Shown in pieces: positions 35,933-45,035 of a stretch of DNA of 64,000 bases (position 1 is the first letter of the stretch; the number at the start of each line of letters is the position of its first letter). The notes beneath the pieces were generated by a model. It was not told the DNA's origin, did no database searches, and worked only from the letters and a program-made list of their open reading frames with translations. The stretch is from NCBI RefSeq assembly GCF_030316765.1, contig NZ_JASZYT010000004.1:124001-188000 (forward strand), in the 5' to 3' direction. The position numbers were made by a program, and so were the translations under genes. The stretch comes from Variovorax saccharolyticus (GTDB lineage: Bacteria > Pseudomonadota > Gammaproteobacteria > Burkholderiales > Burkholderiaceae_C).

Positions 35933-37030
35933 TCAATTAGTCGGAAGACAGGTCCCTCGCCGGACCGGCGAATGACCGAGGCGGGCCGACAGCTTGCGGG
36001 CGGCCTGCAGCAGCGCGGCCGGCACCGGGCCGTCCCACTCCGGCGCGAGCAGGTCGGCGCGGCAGGTGGTGGACAGGGCCAGCACCATCTGCCCGCTGGC
36101 GTCGAACACCGGTGCGCTGAAGGCGTTCACGATGACCTGGTGGCGCTGCGAGGGCGCCGCGCCCACCGCGCGGGCGATGCCATGCTCGCGGCTCTCGGCG
36201 ATGCTGCACGCCAGCCGTCCGTTGTCGGGGTCGCCCGAGACCGCCCGGCTCTCCAGTTCGCGCGCCACGGCCGCCGCGATTGAATCTGCGTCCATGAAGG
36301 CGGCGAAGGCACGCCCGGTGGCGGACTGCGTGAGGCTCACGACCACGCCGGTCTGCAAGTGGGGGCTGACCGGATGCTGCGACGCTTCCCAACGAACGAT
36401 GGTGGGGCCGTGGCTGCCCCAGACGGCCAGCCCCAGCGTCCGTTGCCCGATCTCCTCGCAGATCTGGGGCAGGGCGGCGCTGGCGAGCCGGACCGCCTCC
36501 AGCGCCGGCAGGGTGGAGGCGCCTTCGACACCGGCGACGCGGCCGCCGAGGTCATGGGCGAAGGTGACCTTGTAGCGGCCATCGCCGAAGGCGAGCGAGT
36601 CGCGCGGCGCGCGGTCGATGTGCTCCACCTGGCCGATGAACACGGTGTGGTCGCCGCCCGGATAGGCGGCCACCTTGACGCACTCCAGGTAGGCGGCGCT
36701 GCCGTCGATGATCGGAACGCCGCCCAGACCCGGGCGCACCGCGATGCCGCTGAACTTGTCGTCGCCGGACTTCGCGAACTGGTTGGCCACGTGCACCTGG
36801 TCGTCCGCCATGATGTTGACCACGAAGCGCTCGGCGTCGCGGAAGGCATGGTGGCTGGTCGACTTCATCGACTGGCTCCACAGGATCAGCGGCGGGTCCA
36901 GCGACACCGAGCTGAACGAATTGGCGGTCACGCCGTAGGGCTTGCCGGCGTCGTCGATGGTGGTCACGACCGTCACGCCGGTCGGAAAGGCGCCCAGCAC
37001 CTGGCGAAGTTGTCGGCTGTCGAAGTCCAT
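35933..37030 (-). CDS. Flavin reductase fused to an IclR-type effector-binding domain
   Basis: A 365-residue two-domain protein. Residues 1 to about 158 are a flavin reductase of the HpaC/DIM6 type: LGAFPTGVTVVTT, TANSFSSVSLDPPLIL, then GDHTVFIGQVEH. Residues about 172-353 match the C-terminal effector domain of IclR regulators (RWEASQHPVSPHLQTG, LTQSATGRAFAAF, VNAFSAPVFDASGQMVLAL), but no winged helix is present. It should supply reduced flavin to a monooxygenase; the divergent NtaA-like gene at 37286 is the obvious partner. The sensor-like half suggests that substrate switches flavin reduction on, as shown for the MarR-like tail of the Acinetobacter 4-hydroxyphenylacetate reductase C1. GGAG precedes the ATG at 37030. 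Confidence 0.88.
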   Translation of the reverse strand: MDFDSRQLRQVLGAFPTGVTVVTTIDDAGKPYGVTANSFSSVSLDPPLILWSQSMKSTSHHAFRDAERFVVNIMADDQVHVANQFAKSGDDKFSGIAVRPGLGGVPIIDGSAAYLECVKVAAYPGGDHTVFIGQVEHIDRAPRDSLAFGDGRYKVTFAHDLGGRVAGVEGASTLPALEAVRLASAALPQICEEIGQRTLGLAVWGSHGPTIVRWEASQHPVSPHLQTGVVVSLTQSATGRAFAAFMDADSIAAAVARELESRAVSGDPDNGRLACSIAESREHGIARAVGAAPSQRHQVIVNAFSAPVFDASGQMVLALSTTCRADLLAPEWDGPVPAALLQAARKLSARLGHSPVRRGTCLPTN

Positions 37031-37285
37031 CTTGAGTCTCCTGAATGACGTGGTTCGCTTGAATGAAGGGCAGTTTAGGAAGGGGGTCTGCGCCTCACAA
37101 ATCGCCAGCGTCAATGGATCTATACGCTGCGGCAATGAGTGAACGGCGGGCGCCGCGGCGGCGAATTATTCGCGGCGGCTATAGGTTCATCACAGCGCAG
37201 AAATTGACCGTCCGGCAGGGCCGAACGAATACTCGATCGCACCTGCTACAGGGGACGAACTCTTCGCTCAAAGGAAAGCTGCTCG
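37031..37285. promoter_or_regulatory. Divergent control region with GCGAATTATTCGC palindrome
   Basis: These 255 bases separate the reductase fusion (minus) from the flavin monooxygenase (plus). GCGAATTATTCGC at 37161-37173 is a perfect 13-base palindrome and a good operator candidate. TTGACC (37204-37209), an 18-base gap and AATACT (37228-37233) form a plausible promoter for the monooxygenase operon. AAAGGAAAG lies before its ATG. No open frame here looks real. Confidence 0.45.
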
Positions 37286-38647
37286 ATGAACACCACCGCA
37301 CGTCAGATGACGCTCATTGCATTCATGCAGGCCCAGAACTGCACCAACTACGCCGGCTCGTGGCGCCATCCGTCGAGCATGACGGACTACCTTTCGCCCG
37401 AGTACTACCAGCGCATCGCCCGCACGCTGGAAGAGGGCAAGTTCGACATGGCCTTCTTCGACGACCGGCTGGCCATGCCCGACATCTACGGCGACAGCCA
37501 TCGCGAGACCGTGGCGCAGGGCGTGCGGGCGATCAAGCTCGAGCCGACCTCGGTGCTGATGGCGATGGCCATGGCGACCTCGAGGCTCGGCCTCGGCGCG
37601 ACCTACTCCACGACCTACTACGAGCCCTTCCACGTCGCGCGGCTCTACGCCACGCTCGACCTCATGACGAAGGGCCGCGTGGCGTGGAACGTGGTCACCT
37701 CGATGAACGATTCCGAGGCCGCGAACTTCGGCCATTCGGAGCATCTGGAGCACGATCTGCGCTACGACCGCGCCGACGAGTTCATGGAGGTCGTCATGGG
37801 CCACTGGGACACCTGGCAGGACGGAGCGATCGTCTCGGACAAGTCGACCGGCCGCTTCGCGGACCCCGACAAGGTGAGCCGGCTCGACCATCAGGGCCGC
37901 TTCTTCAAGTCGCGCGGCCCGCTGTCGGTGCCGCGCTCGCAGCAAGGCCATCCCGTGATCCTGCAGGCCGGCCAGAGCGGCCGCGGCCTCGCATTCGCAT
38001 CGCGCTGGGCCGAACTGGTGTTCGCCAAGTACCCGACGCTCGAAAACGGCAAGAAGCAGTACAAGGCGCTCAAGGACGGCATCGCGAGCGCGGGCCGCGA
38101 CCCGGCCTCGGTGCGCATCGCGCCCGAACTCAAGATCATCGTGGCCGAGACGGAGAGCCTGGCGCGCGAGAAGCGCGACCTGATCGCCAGCCTCTCGCGC
38201 CCGATCGACGGGCTGACGATGATCGGCGAGACGCTGAACATCGATTTCTCGGGACGGCCCTACGACGAGCCCTTCACCGACGCCGAGCTGGCGGCTGTGT
38301 CCTGGCAGAGCCTGCGCGACAAGGTGGTGCACGTCAGCGGCAAGAAGAATCCTTCGGTGCGCGACTTCGTCGAGGCCTCGGGCCGCGGCACGCTCAACGA
38401 CGGGCCCTGCTTCGTGGGCACCGGCGCGCAGGTGGCCGACCAGATGCAGGAGTGGTTCGAGAGCGCCTGCGACGGCTTCGTGCTCTCGGCCACCGAGGTG
38501 CCGGGAACCTACGAGGACATCGTCCGCCTGGTCGTCCCGGAGCTGCAGAAGCGCGGCCTGTTCCGCAAGGACTACGCGGGTGCGACGCTGCGCGAGAACC
38601 TCGGCATCGCACGCCCCCGCGCCGGCGACTGGCGGCGGGTCGGCTGA
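37286..38647 (+). CDS. Flavin-dependent monooxygenase, NtaA/SnaA/DszA family
   Basis: A 453-residue luciferase-like monooxygenase of the nitrilotriacetate monooxygenase component A family. Features are SSMTDYLSPEYYQRIARTLE near the start, 'DRLAMPDIYGDSHRETVAQG', 'TYSTTYYEPFHVARLYATLD' and 'GRVAWNVVTSMNDSEAANFG'. These enzymes use FMNH2 from a separate reductase to oxidise C-N or C-S bonds, or to hydroxylate, here presumably with the fusion at 35933-37030. The substrate cannot be read from sequence. It leads the operon with AtuA-like, DUF4387 and PrpD-like genes. Confidence 0.9.
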   Translation: MNTTARQMTLIAFMQAQNCTNYAGSWRHPSSMTDYLSPEYYQRIARTLEEGKFDMAFFDDRLAMPDIYGDSHRETVAQGVRAIKLEPTSVLMAMAMATSRLGLGATYSTTYYEPFHVARLYATLDLMTKGRVAWNVVTSMNDSEAANFGHSEHLEHDLRYDRADEFMEVVMGHWDTWQDGAIVSDKSTGRFADPDKVSRLDHQGRFFKSRGPLSVPRSQQGHPVILQAGQSGRGLAFASRWAELVFAKYPTLENGKKQYKALKDGIASAGRDPASVRIAPELKIIVAETESLAREKRDLIASLSRPIDGLTMIGETLNIDFSGRPYDEPFTDAELAAVSWQSLRDKVVHVSGKKNPSVRDFVEASGRGTLNDGPCFVGTGAQVADQMQEWFESACDGFVLSATEVPGTYEDIVRLVVPELQKRGLFRKDYAGATLRENLGIARPRAGDWRRVG

Positions 38648-40041
38648 TGGCGGCGAGAAATCCCATGACAGAAAAGACGGTACGGATGATGTCGGCCAGC
38701 GGCATCCTGGGCTATGGCTTCCCCGAGAGCTCACTCGAGGCCGCGCTGGCGCGCAAGCCGCACATGATCGGTGTCGACGGCGGCAGCTCCGACCCCGGCC
38801 CGCACTACCTGGGCTCGGGCAAGACGCTCAACTCCCGCCTGGCGATGAAGCGCGACCTGTCGCTGCTGCTGCGCGGGGCCCTCCGCAATGGCATCCCGAT
38901 GATGGTCGGCACCTGTGGCGGCGCGGGCGGCGAGCCCCACCTGCAAGCCTGTGCCGACATCATTCGCGAGGTGGCGCGCGAACACCGCCTGGACTTCAAG
39001 ATGGCGCTGATCCACGCGGAGCAGGACAAGGGCTTCCTGCTGGAGCAGCTGGAGGCCGGCAAGGTGCGGGCGCTCGGCAATGCGCCCGCGCTGCGGCCGC
39101 AGGACATCGCGGGCGCCGAACGCATCGTCGGCATGATGGGGCCCGAGCCCTATCGCGAAGCGCTGGCGGCCGGCGCGCAGGTCATCCTCGGCGGCCGCGG
39201 CACGGACCCGGCGCCCTGGGTGGCGCTGGCGATGCACCACGGCCTGCCGCCGGCACCGGCCTGGTACGCCGGCAAGATGCTCGAATGCGCGTGCAATGCG
39301 GCGATCCCGAAGAAGCACGACTGCCTCCTGGTCACGGTGGGCGAGGACTTCGTCGAGGCCGAACCGCTCAATCCGGAGCTGCGATGCACGCCGATGTCGG
39401 TCGCCGTGCAGGCCCTGCACGAGAACGCCAGCCCGGTGATCCGCTACGAGCCGGGCGGCGTCGTCGATTCGACGAACTGCCGGATCGAGGCGGTGAACGA
39501 TCGCGTGGTGCGGGTCAGCGGCATGGAATGGAAGCCGGCCGCCTACTCCGTCAAGCTCGAGGGCGCGCGGCGCGTGGGCTTCAGCGCGATGGCCATCGCG
39601 GCGACCCGCGACCCGGGGCTGATCGGCCAGATCGACAGTTTCCTGGAGTTCGTCCGCGGCTCGACGGCGACCAAGGTCGGCGCGCTGGACATCGCGCCGG
39701 AAGACTACCGGCTGGTGCTGCGGGTCTACGGCCGCGACGGGGTCATGGGCGCATGGGAGCCGACCCGGGATGCGAAGCCGGTGGAGCTCGCGATCATCGC
39801 GGAGGTCGTGGCCGCCACCCAGGAGATCGCCAATGCCGCGCTGTCGCTCGCGCGTGTGACGCTGCTGCACTCGGACTTCCCGGGGCGCATGTGCAGGGAA
39901 GGGAACATGGCGTTTCCGTTCTCGCCGTCCGACATCGAGCGCGGCGCCATCTACGAGTTCATGCTGCAGCACGTGATCGAGATCGAAGATCCGCTGTGCA
40001 TGTTTCCGATCGAGTACGAGCAAGTCCGAGGATCCGCATGA
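38647..40041 (+). CDS. AtuA-like protein (DUF1446 family)
   Basis: A 464-residue protein of the acyclic terpene utilisation AtuA/DUF1446 family. It shows 'HMIGVDGGSSDPGPHYLGSG', 'VGTCGGAGGEPHLQA', 'VILGGRGTDPAPWVALAMHH' and a late 'FPGRMCREGNMAFPFSPSDI'. The biochemical role of the family is not established; AtuA is needed for citronellol/geraniol use in Pseudomonas. The start at 38647 overlaps the monooxygenase stop (TGATG); an ATG at 38665 is an alternative. The next gene is its constant small partner, DUF4387. Confidence 0.85.
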   Translation: MAARNPMTEKTVRMMSASGILGYGFPESSLEAALARKPHMIGVDGGSSDPGPHYLGSGKTLNSRLAMKRDLSLLLRGALRNGIPMMVGTCGGAGGEPHLQACADIIREVAREHRLDFKMALIHAEQDKGFLLEQLEAGKVRALGNAPALRPQDIAGAERIVGMMGPEPYREALAAGAQVILGGRGTDPAPWVALAMHHGLPPAPAWYAGKMLECACNAAIPKKHDCLLVTVGEDFVEAEPLNPELRCTPMSVAVQALHENASPVIRYEPGGVVDSTNCRIEAVNDRVVRVSGMEWKPAAYSVKLEGARRVGFSAMAIAATRDPGLIGQIDSFLEFVRGSTATKVGALDIAPEDYRLVLRVYGRDGVMGAWEPTRDAKPVELAIIAEVVAATQEIANAALSLARVTLLHSDFPGRMCREGNMAFPFSPSDIERGAIYEFMLQHVIEIEDPLCMFPIEYEQVRGSA

Positions 40042-40349
40042 CCCGTCTCAAAGACATCGCCAAGGCCTGCAAGAGCAAGAACGCGGGCCCGTTCCACATC
40101 ACGCTCGACATCATGTTCGATGATGCGCAGCTCTTCGATCGCGTGCGCGCAACGGGCGTGATCACCCCGGCGCTCATCGCGCACCTCTACCGCGTGCCGG
40201 TCGAGTCGGTGCTGTTCACGGAGTACCCTCCCGCCCTGGCATGGAAGGCCACCATCGCACGCCGGATCGCGTCCGGGGCGGTGGGCGATACCGACGTCTA
40301 CGGGGCGCAGCAGCATGCGCCGCTGCTCGACATCGAGGTGCCGCTGTGA
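40038..40349 (+). CDS. DUF4387 protein, partner of the AtuA-like gene
   Basis: A 103-residue protein, MTRLKDIAKACKSKNAGPF, with 'HITLDIMFDDAQLFDRVRAT' and VLFTEYPPALAWKATIAR. It matches the DUF4387 family, commonly found directly after AtuA/DUF1446 genes or fused to them, so it is likely the small subunit of the same enzyme. It overlaps both neighbours by four bases (ATGA upstream, GTGA downstream). No catalytic role is known. Confidence 0.82.
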   Translation: MTRLKDIAKACKSKNAGPFHITLDIMFDDAQLFDRVRATGVITPALIAHLYRVPVESVLFTEYPPALAWKATIARRIASGAVGDTDVYGAQQHAPLLDIEVPL

Positions 40350-41785
40350 AGCGCGAACAAGCTCAGAATCTTCAACCGCCCATGAACACATCCAACACTT
40401 CTTCCCAGGTCGGAAACATCGCCTCGGCCCTGGCTGACTTTGCCGCCGGCCTCACCGCCTCCGAGGTGCCCGAAGCGGTCTGGACCAAGTCGGTCCATCA
40501 CATCGTCGACGGCATCGGCCTGGCCTTCGCCTCCCACCAGTTCCCGTTCGCTGCGCCCGGACTGGCGGGCATCGCGGCCGCGGCCGGCGTCGGCGAGGGC
40601 ACGGTCATCGGCAGCAATCGCCGCCTGGCGCCGCGCGATGCGGCCATGGCCAACGGCTTCCTGATGCACGGCCTGGATTTCGATGACACCCATCCGGCGA
40701 GCATCGTGCATCCGACCGTGGCCTGCCTTCCCACGGCGCTGGCCGTCGGCGAGGCCACCGGCACGAACTGGGGCGAGCTGGTGGCCGCCTACGTTGCCGG
40801 CATGGAAACCTGCATCCGCCTGGGGCAATCGGTGAACGGCGGCTTCCATCACGCGGGTTTCCACGCCACGGGGCTGCTGTCGCACTTCAGCGCCGCCGTC
40901 GTCGCCGGCAAGCTGCTGGGCCTGCGCGCCGAACAGCTGGTCGATGCGCAGGGCATCGCCGCGAGCACGGCCTCGGGCGTTCAGGTCTTCCTGGAGAACG
41001 GCGCCTGGACCAAGCGCATGCATCCGGGCTGGGGCGCCCTGGCCGGCATCACGGCGGCGCACATGGTGCAGCATGGGTTCGCGGCGCCCCAGCGGCCCTA
41101 CGAGGGCCGCTTCGGCTTCTTCGAGACCCACATGCAGGCGCATGCGAACGAGGTCGACATGGCTTCGATCGCCGAAGGCCTGGGCAGCCGCTGGACCATC
41201 CTCGACACGGCCATCAAGCCATACCCGGTCTGCCACTTCATTCACGGCTGCGCCGAAGCGGCCCTGCAGCTGCATGCGCTGATCCGCGACCCGTCGCAGG
41301 TCCAGGCGATCCGCTGCGAGCTGCCGGCCGCCACGATTCCGATCGTCGCCGAGCCGGCCGCGGCGAAGAAGCTTCCGCGCAGCGACTACGAGGCGAAGTT
41401 CAGCACCCCTTTCGTGGTCGCGGCCTGCCTGCTTCGGGGCCGCTTCGGCCTGGCCGAGCTCAACGACGAGAGCCTGCGCGATCCCTCGATCCTCGCCATG
41501 GCCCAGCGGGTCGAGTGTGTCGAGGAACAGGGCTCGCAGTTCCCGAAGTTTTTCTCGGGCGCGGTGACGGTGCGCCTCGCCTCGGGCGAGGTGCTTACGC
41601 GCCGCGTGCCGGTCAACCTGGGCAGCGGCGAGCGCGCCTTGTCGCGCGAGGACATCGTCGCCAAGTTCCGCGGCACGGCGGGCATCGGCCTCGAGGATGC
41701 CCGCGTCGCCCGCGTGCTGGACCTGCTGCTGTCGGCCACGCCGGGCACGCCGGTGCGCACGATCGCCGCGGCGCTGCGCGGTTGA
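40346..41785 (+). CDS. MmgE/PrpD family protein
   Basis: A 479-residue MmgE/PrpD protein. Typical segments are 'DAAMANGFLMHGLDFDDTHP', 'HATGLLSHFSAAVVAGKLLG' and the KRMHPGW-type motif. The family includes 2-methylcitrate dehydratase, cis-aconitate decarboxylase and iminodisuccinate epimerase. I take the GTG at 40346 because GAGGTG lies five bases before it and the codon overlaps the DUF4387 stop; the ATG at 40382 would give 467 residues but has no clear ribosome site. Grouping with a NtaA-like oxygenase favours a role on an amino- or tricarboxylate, by inference. Confidence 0.85.
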   Translation: MKREQAQNLQPPMNTSNTSSQVGNIASALADFAAGLTASEVPEAVWTKSVHHIVDGIGLAFASHQFPFAAPGLAGIAAAAGVGEGTVIGSNRRLAPRDAAMANGFLMHGLDFDDTHPASIVHPTVACLPTALAVGEATGTNWGELVAAYVAGMETCIRLGQSVNGGFHHAGFHATGLLSHFSAAVVAGKLLGLRAEQLVDAQGIAASTASGVQVFLENGAWTKRMHPGWGALAGITAAHMVQHGFAAPQRPYEGRFGFFETHMQAHANEVDMASIAEGLGSRWTILDTAIKPYPVCHFIHGCAEAALQLHALIRDPSQVQAIRCELPAATIPIVAEPAAAKKLPRSDYEAKFSTPFVVAACLLRGRFGLAELNDESLRDPSILAMAQRVECVEEQGSQFPKFFSGAVTVRLASGEVLTRRVPVNLGSGERALSREDIVAKFRGTAGIGLEDARVARVLDLLLSATPGTPVRTIAAALRG

Positions 41786-41855
41786 TGCGGGCCGGCGTGC
41801 GTGGGCCCCAGGCCTTTGCGATAAGCTCGCGATCCCGTTTCGCAGCGAGTTCCCA

Positions 41856-42767
41856 TTGAGTCGCCATCCGCACCTGCGCTTTCACCTGCCTGAACTGGAG
41901 ACCTTCCTCGTGGTCCTCGAGGAAGGCAGCTTCAGCCGCGCGGCGGAGCGGCTGTGCGTTTCGCAGCCGTCGGTGTCCAGCCGCGTGAAGAGGCTCGAGA
42001 ACGTGCTGCGCGTCAAGCTGATCGAACGCACCACGCGCAGCGTCGAAGCGACTGCCGACGGCAAGCTGCTCAAGGCGGCAGCCGAGGAGGCGCTGTCGGG
42101 CCTGTATGCGGTGCTGCACCAGTTCCGCGACCGCTCGGAGGCGGCGAGGAACCGCGTGGTGATCGCGGCCACGCCGATGATCTCGGCGACGTTCATGCCG
42201 CGCATCATCCACTCCTACAGCGAGCGCTTCCCCGACGTGCAGGTGGTGCTGCGCGACATGCCCTTCGAGATGCTGCTCAAGTGCATCGGGGACGGCACCG
42301 CCGACATCGGGGTCACGGCGGTCGACGGCGACTACGACCACCTCTTGTTCCAGCCGCTGGCCGAAGAAGACGTGGTGCTGGTCGTGCCGGCCAAGCACCC
42401 GCTGGCCAAGCAGGAGCACGTGGTGGTCGAGATGATCCTGCCCTATCGCATGATCTTCCTCGACCGCTACACCAGCCTGCGCGAGCGCCTCTCGGGCGAG
42501 TTCGCGCGCCATGGCGCCGTGCTCGAGGCCAGCACCGCCTCGACCCTGCCGACCCTCATGGGCATGATCGATACCGGCAGCTGCGTCACCTTCCTGCCGC
42601 GATCCATGGCGCAGATCAACGCCAGGGAGTCGAGGGCGATCGTCGAGATCGCCGACTTCCGCGCGGTGCGCAGCTACGGCAGCATCACGGCGCGCAAGAC
42701 GGCGCTGACGAGCGCCGTGCAGAGTTTCCGCGACCACCTCCACCGCGAGTTCGAGCCGCTGGTCTGA
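41856..42767 (+). CDS. LysR-family transcriptional regulator
   Basis: A 303-residue LysR protein with 'HLPELETFLVVLEEGSFSRA' and the recognition segment CVSQPSVSSRVKRLENVL. I choose the TTG at 41856, which gives the family's normal N-terminus and length; no ATG lies near it, and the frame upstream runs into the PrpD gene. It sits between the monooxygenase/AtuA/PrpD operon and the second Liv importer, both on the same strand, and probably controls one or both. Confidence 0.85.
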   Translation: MSRHPHLRFHLPELETFLVVLEEGSFSRAAERLCVSQPSVSSRVKRLENVLRVKLIERTTRSVEATADGKLLKAAAEEALSGLYAVLHQFRDRSEAARNRVVIAATPMISATFMPRIIHSYSERFPDVQVVLRDMPFEMLLKCIGDGTADIGVTAVDGDYDHLLFQPLAEEDVVLVVPAKHPLAKQEHVVVEMILPYRMIFLDRYTSLRERLSGEFARHGAVLEASTASTLPTLMGMIDTGSCVTFLPRSMAQINARESRAIVEIADFRAVRSYGSITARKTALTSAVQSFRDHLHREFEPLV

Positions 42768-42866
42768 GCCGCAGGCTGCGTGCTCGGCGCGTTGCCTCGC
42801 GCCGGCGCGGGCCTGCGTGCGTGTGTGCCTCTCGTGCGATGCGCGCAGTCTTATTCACTCGGGCAA

Positions 42867-42880
42867 TAAATGCATACGCA
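42867..42880. promoter_or_regulatory. AATGC-N4-GCATT inverted repeat before the second importer
   Basis: The 207-base gap 42768-42974 between LysR and the importer receptor holds this perfect five-base inverted repeat, within an A+T-rich stretch (TTATTC...AATAAATGCATACGCATTGTTGATTG). It is a possible LysR or other operator for the importer operon starting at 42975. No convincing -35/-10 pair was fixed. Confidence 0.3.
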
Positions 42881-42974
42881 TTGTTGATTGTCCTTCTCCG
42901 AGGCACGCCAAGAGAATTGTGCGTGGCCCATCGAAAGTCATCGATGGCGCGAATCAACTTCCACTGGAGACAAC

Positions 42975-44147
42975 ATGAATCTGATGACTCGCAGCGCCCT
43001 CGGCGCCATGGTGCTGGGTGCTTTCACGCTGCAAGCGGCGGCACAGGAAACAGTCAAGATCGGCGCGCTGGTCACGCTGTCCGGCCCCGGCGCCGCCTGG
43101 GGCCAGGCGATGAAGAACGCCGCCGAACTTGCGGCCGACAAGGTGAATGCCGCCGGCGGCCTGGAGGTCGGCGGCAAGAAGTACCGCGTGGAAGTCGTCG
43201 CCTACGACGACAAGTACCAGGCCGGAGAAGCGGTCACGGTCGCCAACCGGCTGGTGTTCGAGGACAAGGTCAAGTACATCATCGGCCCCACCGGCTCGGC
43301 GCCGACGCTGGCCGTGCAGCCCATCACCGAGAAGAACCAGGTCATCACGTCGACGCTGGGCTTCACCAACAAGGCGATGGGCGCCGAGAAGCCCTTCAGC
43401 TTCCGCCCGGTGGTCACGACCTACGAGTTCTCGGAGCCGCAGATCTCGTGGATGGTGCGCACGCTCGGCGTCCGCAAGGCCGGCGGCCTGTTCCCCAATG
43501 ACGAGTCCGGCCAGGTCATCGCCCGCGACCTGGAGGCAGCCTACAAGAAGAACGGCGCCGAGCTGGCGGTCAAGGAGTCCTTCGAGCGCGACCGCGTCGA
43601 CTTCGTGCCGCTGATCACGCGCATGCTGTCGCGCGGCATCGACACCATCGAGCTCGACGGCAATTCGCCGGGCACCGCCGGACTCATCACCAAGCAGGCG
43701 CGCGAGCTGGGCTTCAAGGGCCGGATCGTGCGCACCGGCGGCCCGGCAACGGCCGAGCTTGTGACCGTCGCCGGCAAGGAGGCGGCGGAAGGAATGATCG
43801 TGCATGCCGTGATCGATCCGGGCCTGAAGACCACCGTGGCCTATGTCGATGCCTACACCGCGAAGTACAAGACCGCGCCCAACGGCTTCAGCCCGTCGTA
43901 CTACGACTTCACGAACATGCTGTTCGAGGCGATGCGCCGGGCCGGCACGGTGAGCGACTCCGGCAAGGTCCGGGTCGAGCTGGAGAAGATCGCCGACTTC
44001 CCCGGCGTGCTGGGCAAGCTGAACTGGACCGGCAAGTCGAACTATGGCGTCGATCACCAGCTCGCGGTGCCCTTCTATGTCGCCGAGATCAAGAACGGCG
44101 TCGAGGTGATCCGTGCCCGCTGCACGGTCGCCGAAGGCTGCAACTGA
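42975..44147 (+). CDS. Periplasmic substrate-binding protein of a Liv-type ABC importer
   Basis: A 390-residue type I binding protein with a signal peptide ending TLQAAAQ and mature start 'TVKIGALVTLSGPGAAWGQ'. It is only distantly similar to the receptor at 13261. GGAGA precedes the ATG. The following four genes supply the complete permease and ATPase set in livKHMGF order, so this is a second independent importer. Confidence 0.9.
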   Translation: MNLMTRSALGAMVLGAFTLQAAAQETVKIGALVTLSGPGAAWGQAMKNAAELAADKVNAAGGLEVGGKKYRVEVVAYDDKYQAGEAVTVANRLVFEDKVKYIIGPTGSAPTLAVQPITEKNQVITSTLGFTNKAMGAEKPFSFRPVVTTYEFSEPQISWMVRTLGVRKAGGLFPNDESGQVIARDLEAAYKKNGAELAVKESFERDRVDFVPLITRMLSRGIDTIELDGNSPGTAGLITKQARELGFKGRIVRTGGPATAELVTVAGKEAAEGMIVHAVIDPGLKTTVAYVDAYTAKYKTAPNGFSPSYYDFTNMLFEAMRRAGTVSDSGKVRVELEKIADFPGVLGKLNWTGKSNYGVDHQLAVPFYVAEIKNGVEVIRARCTVAEGCN

Positions 44148-44164
44148 TCCGGCCCGGGTTCCAC

Positions 44165-45034
44165 ATGGACTGGCATCTATTGATAGGGCAGGCGACGGTC
44201 AACGGGCTGATCGTCGGGCTTCTCTACCTGCTCATGGCAGTGGGCTTCACGCTGGTGTTCGGCGTGATGCGGATGGTGAACTTCGCGCATGGCGAGTTCT
44301 ACATGCTGGGCGCGTTCGCCGCCTATTTCTTCACGACCCGGCTGGGCATTGCGTTCCTGCCCTCGGTGGCGCTGAGCTTCGTGGCGGCGATCGTGGTCGG
44401 CAGCTTGCTCGAGTGGTTCATCCTGAAGCCGTTCCGCAAGGACGAGCTCAACGGCATGATCGTCACCATCGGGCTGGCGATGATCCTGCAGAACGTCGCC
44501 TTGATGAGCTTCGGCCCCGATCCGGTGTCGATGCCATCGATCGCGTCGGGCGCGACGACCATCCTCGGCATCACGGTGGCGAACTCGCGCGTGTACGTGG
44601 TCGGCTTCGCGGTCGTCGTGCTGCTGCTGCTCTATGCGTTCCTGCGCCACTCGCGCGGCGGCCGCGGCCTGCGCGCGGTGGTGGAGGACTCGGAGACCGC
44701 CGCCATCCAGGGCGTGCGCGCCCGCATCTACTACCCGCTCGGCTTCGGCATCGGCGTGGGACTGGCGGCGATCGGCGGCGCGCTGATGGCGCCGCTGTTC
44801 TCGGTGTCTCCGTTCATGGGCCAGACGCCGCTGCTGAAGGCCTTCATGGTGGTCATCCTGGGTGGCCTGGGCAGCATTCCCGGCGCCGCCATCGCCGGGC
44901 TCAGCCTCGGACTGCTGGAGAGCTACTCGACGCTGTTCCTGAGCACCAGCACCGCGGACATGCTGATCTTCCTGCTCGTGATGGTGGGGATGCTGGCCTT
45001 CCCGCGCGGCCTGATCGGCAGGGGGGAGGCCTGA
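44165..45034 (+). CDS. livH: ABC transporter permease, LivH type
   Basis: A 289-residue integral membrane protein, MDWHLLIGQATVNGLIVGLL, with the family loop 'MVNFAHGEFYMLGAFAAYFF' and the C-terminal 'GGLGSIPGAAIAGL' coupling region. It begins 17 bases after the receptor gene and ends one base before LivM. Confidence 0.91.
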   Translation: MDWHLLIGQATVNGLIVGLLYLLMAVGFTLVFGVMRMVNFAHGEFYMLGAFAAYFFTTRLGIAFLPSVALSFVAAIVVGSLLEWFILKPFRKDELNGMIVTIGLAMILQNVALMSFGPDPVSMPSIASGATTILGITVANSRVYVVGFAVVVLLLLYAFLRHSRGGRGLRAVVEDSETAAIQGVRARIYYPLGFGIGVGLAAIGGALMAPLFSVSPFMGQTPLLKAFMVVILGGLGSIPGAAIAGLSLGLLESYSTLFLSTSTADMLIFLLVMVGMLAFPRGLIGRGEA

Positions 45035-45035
45035 C

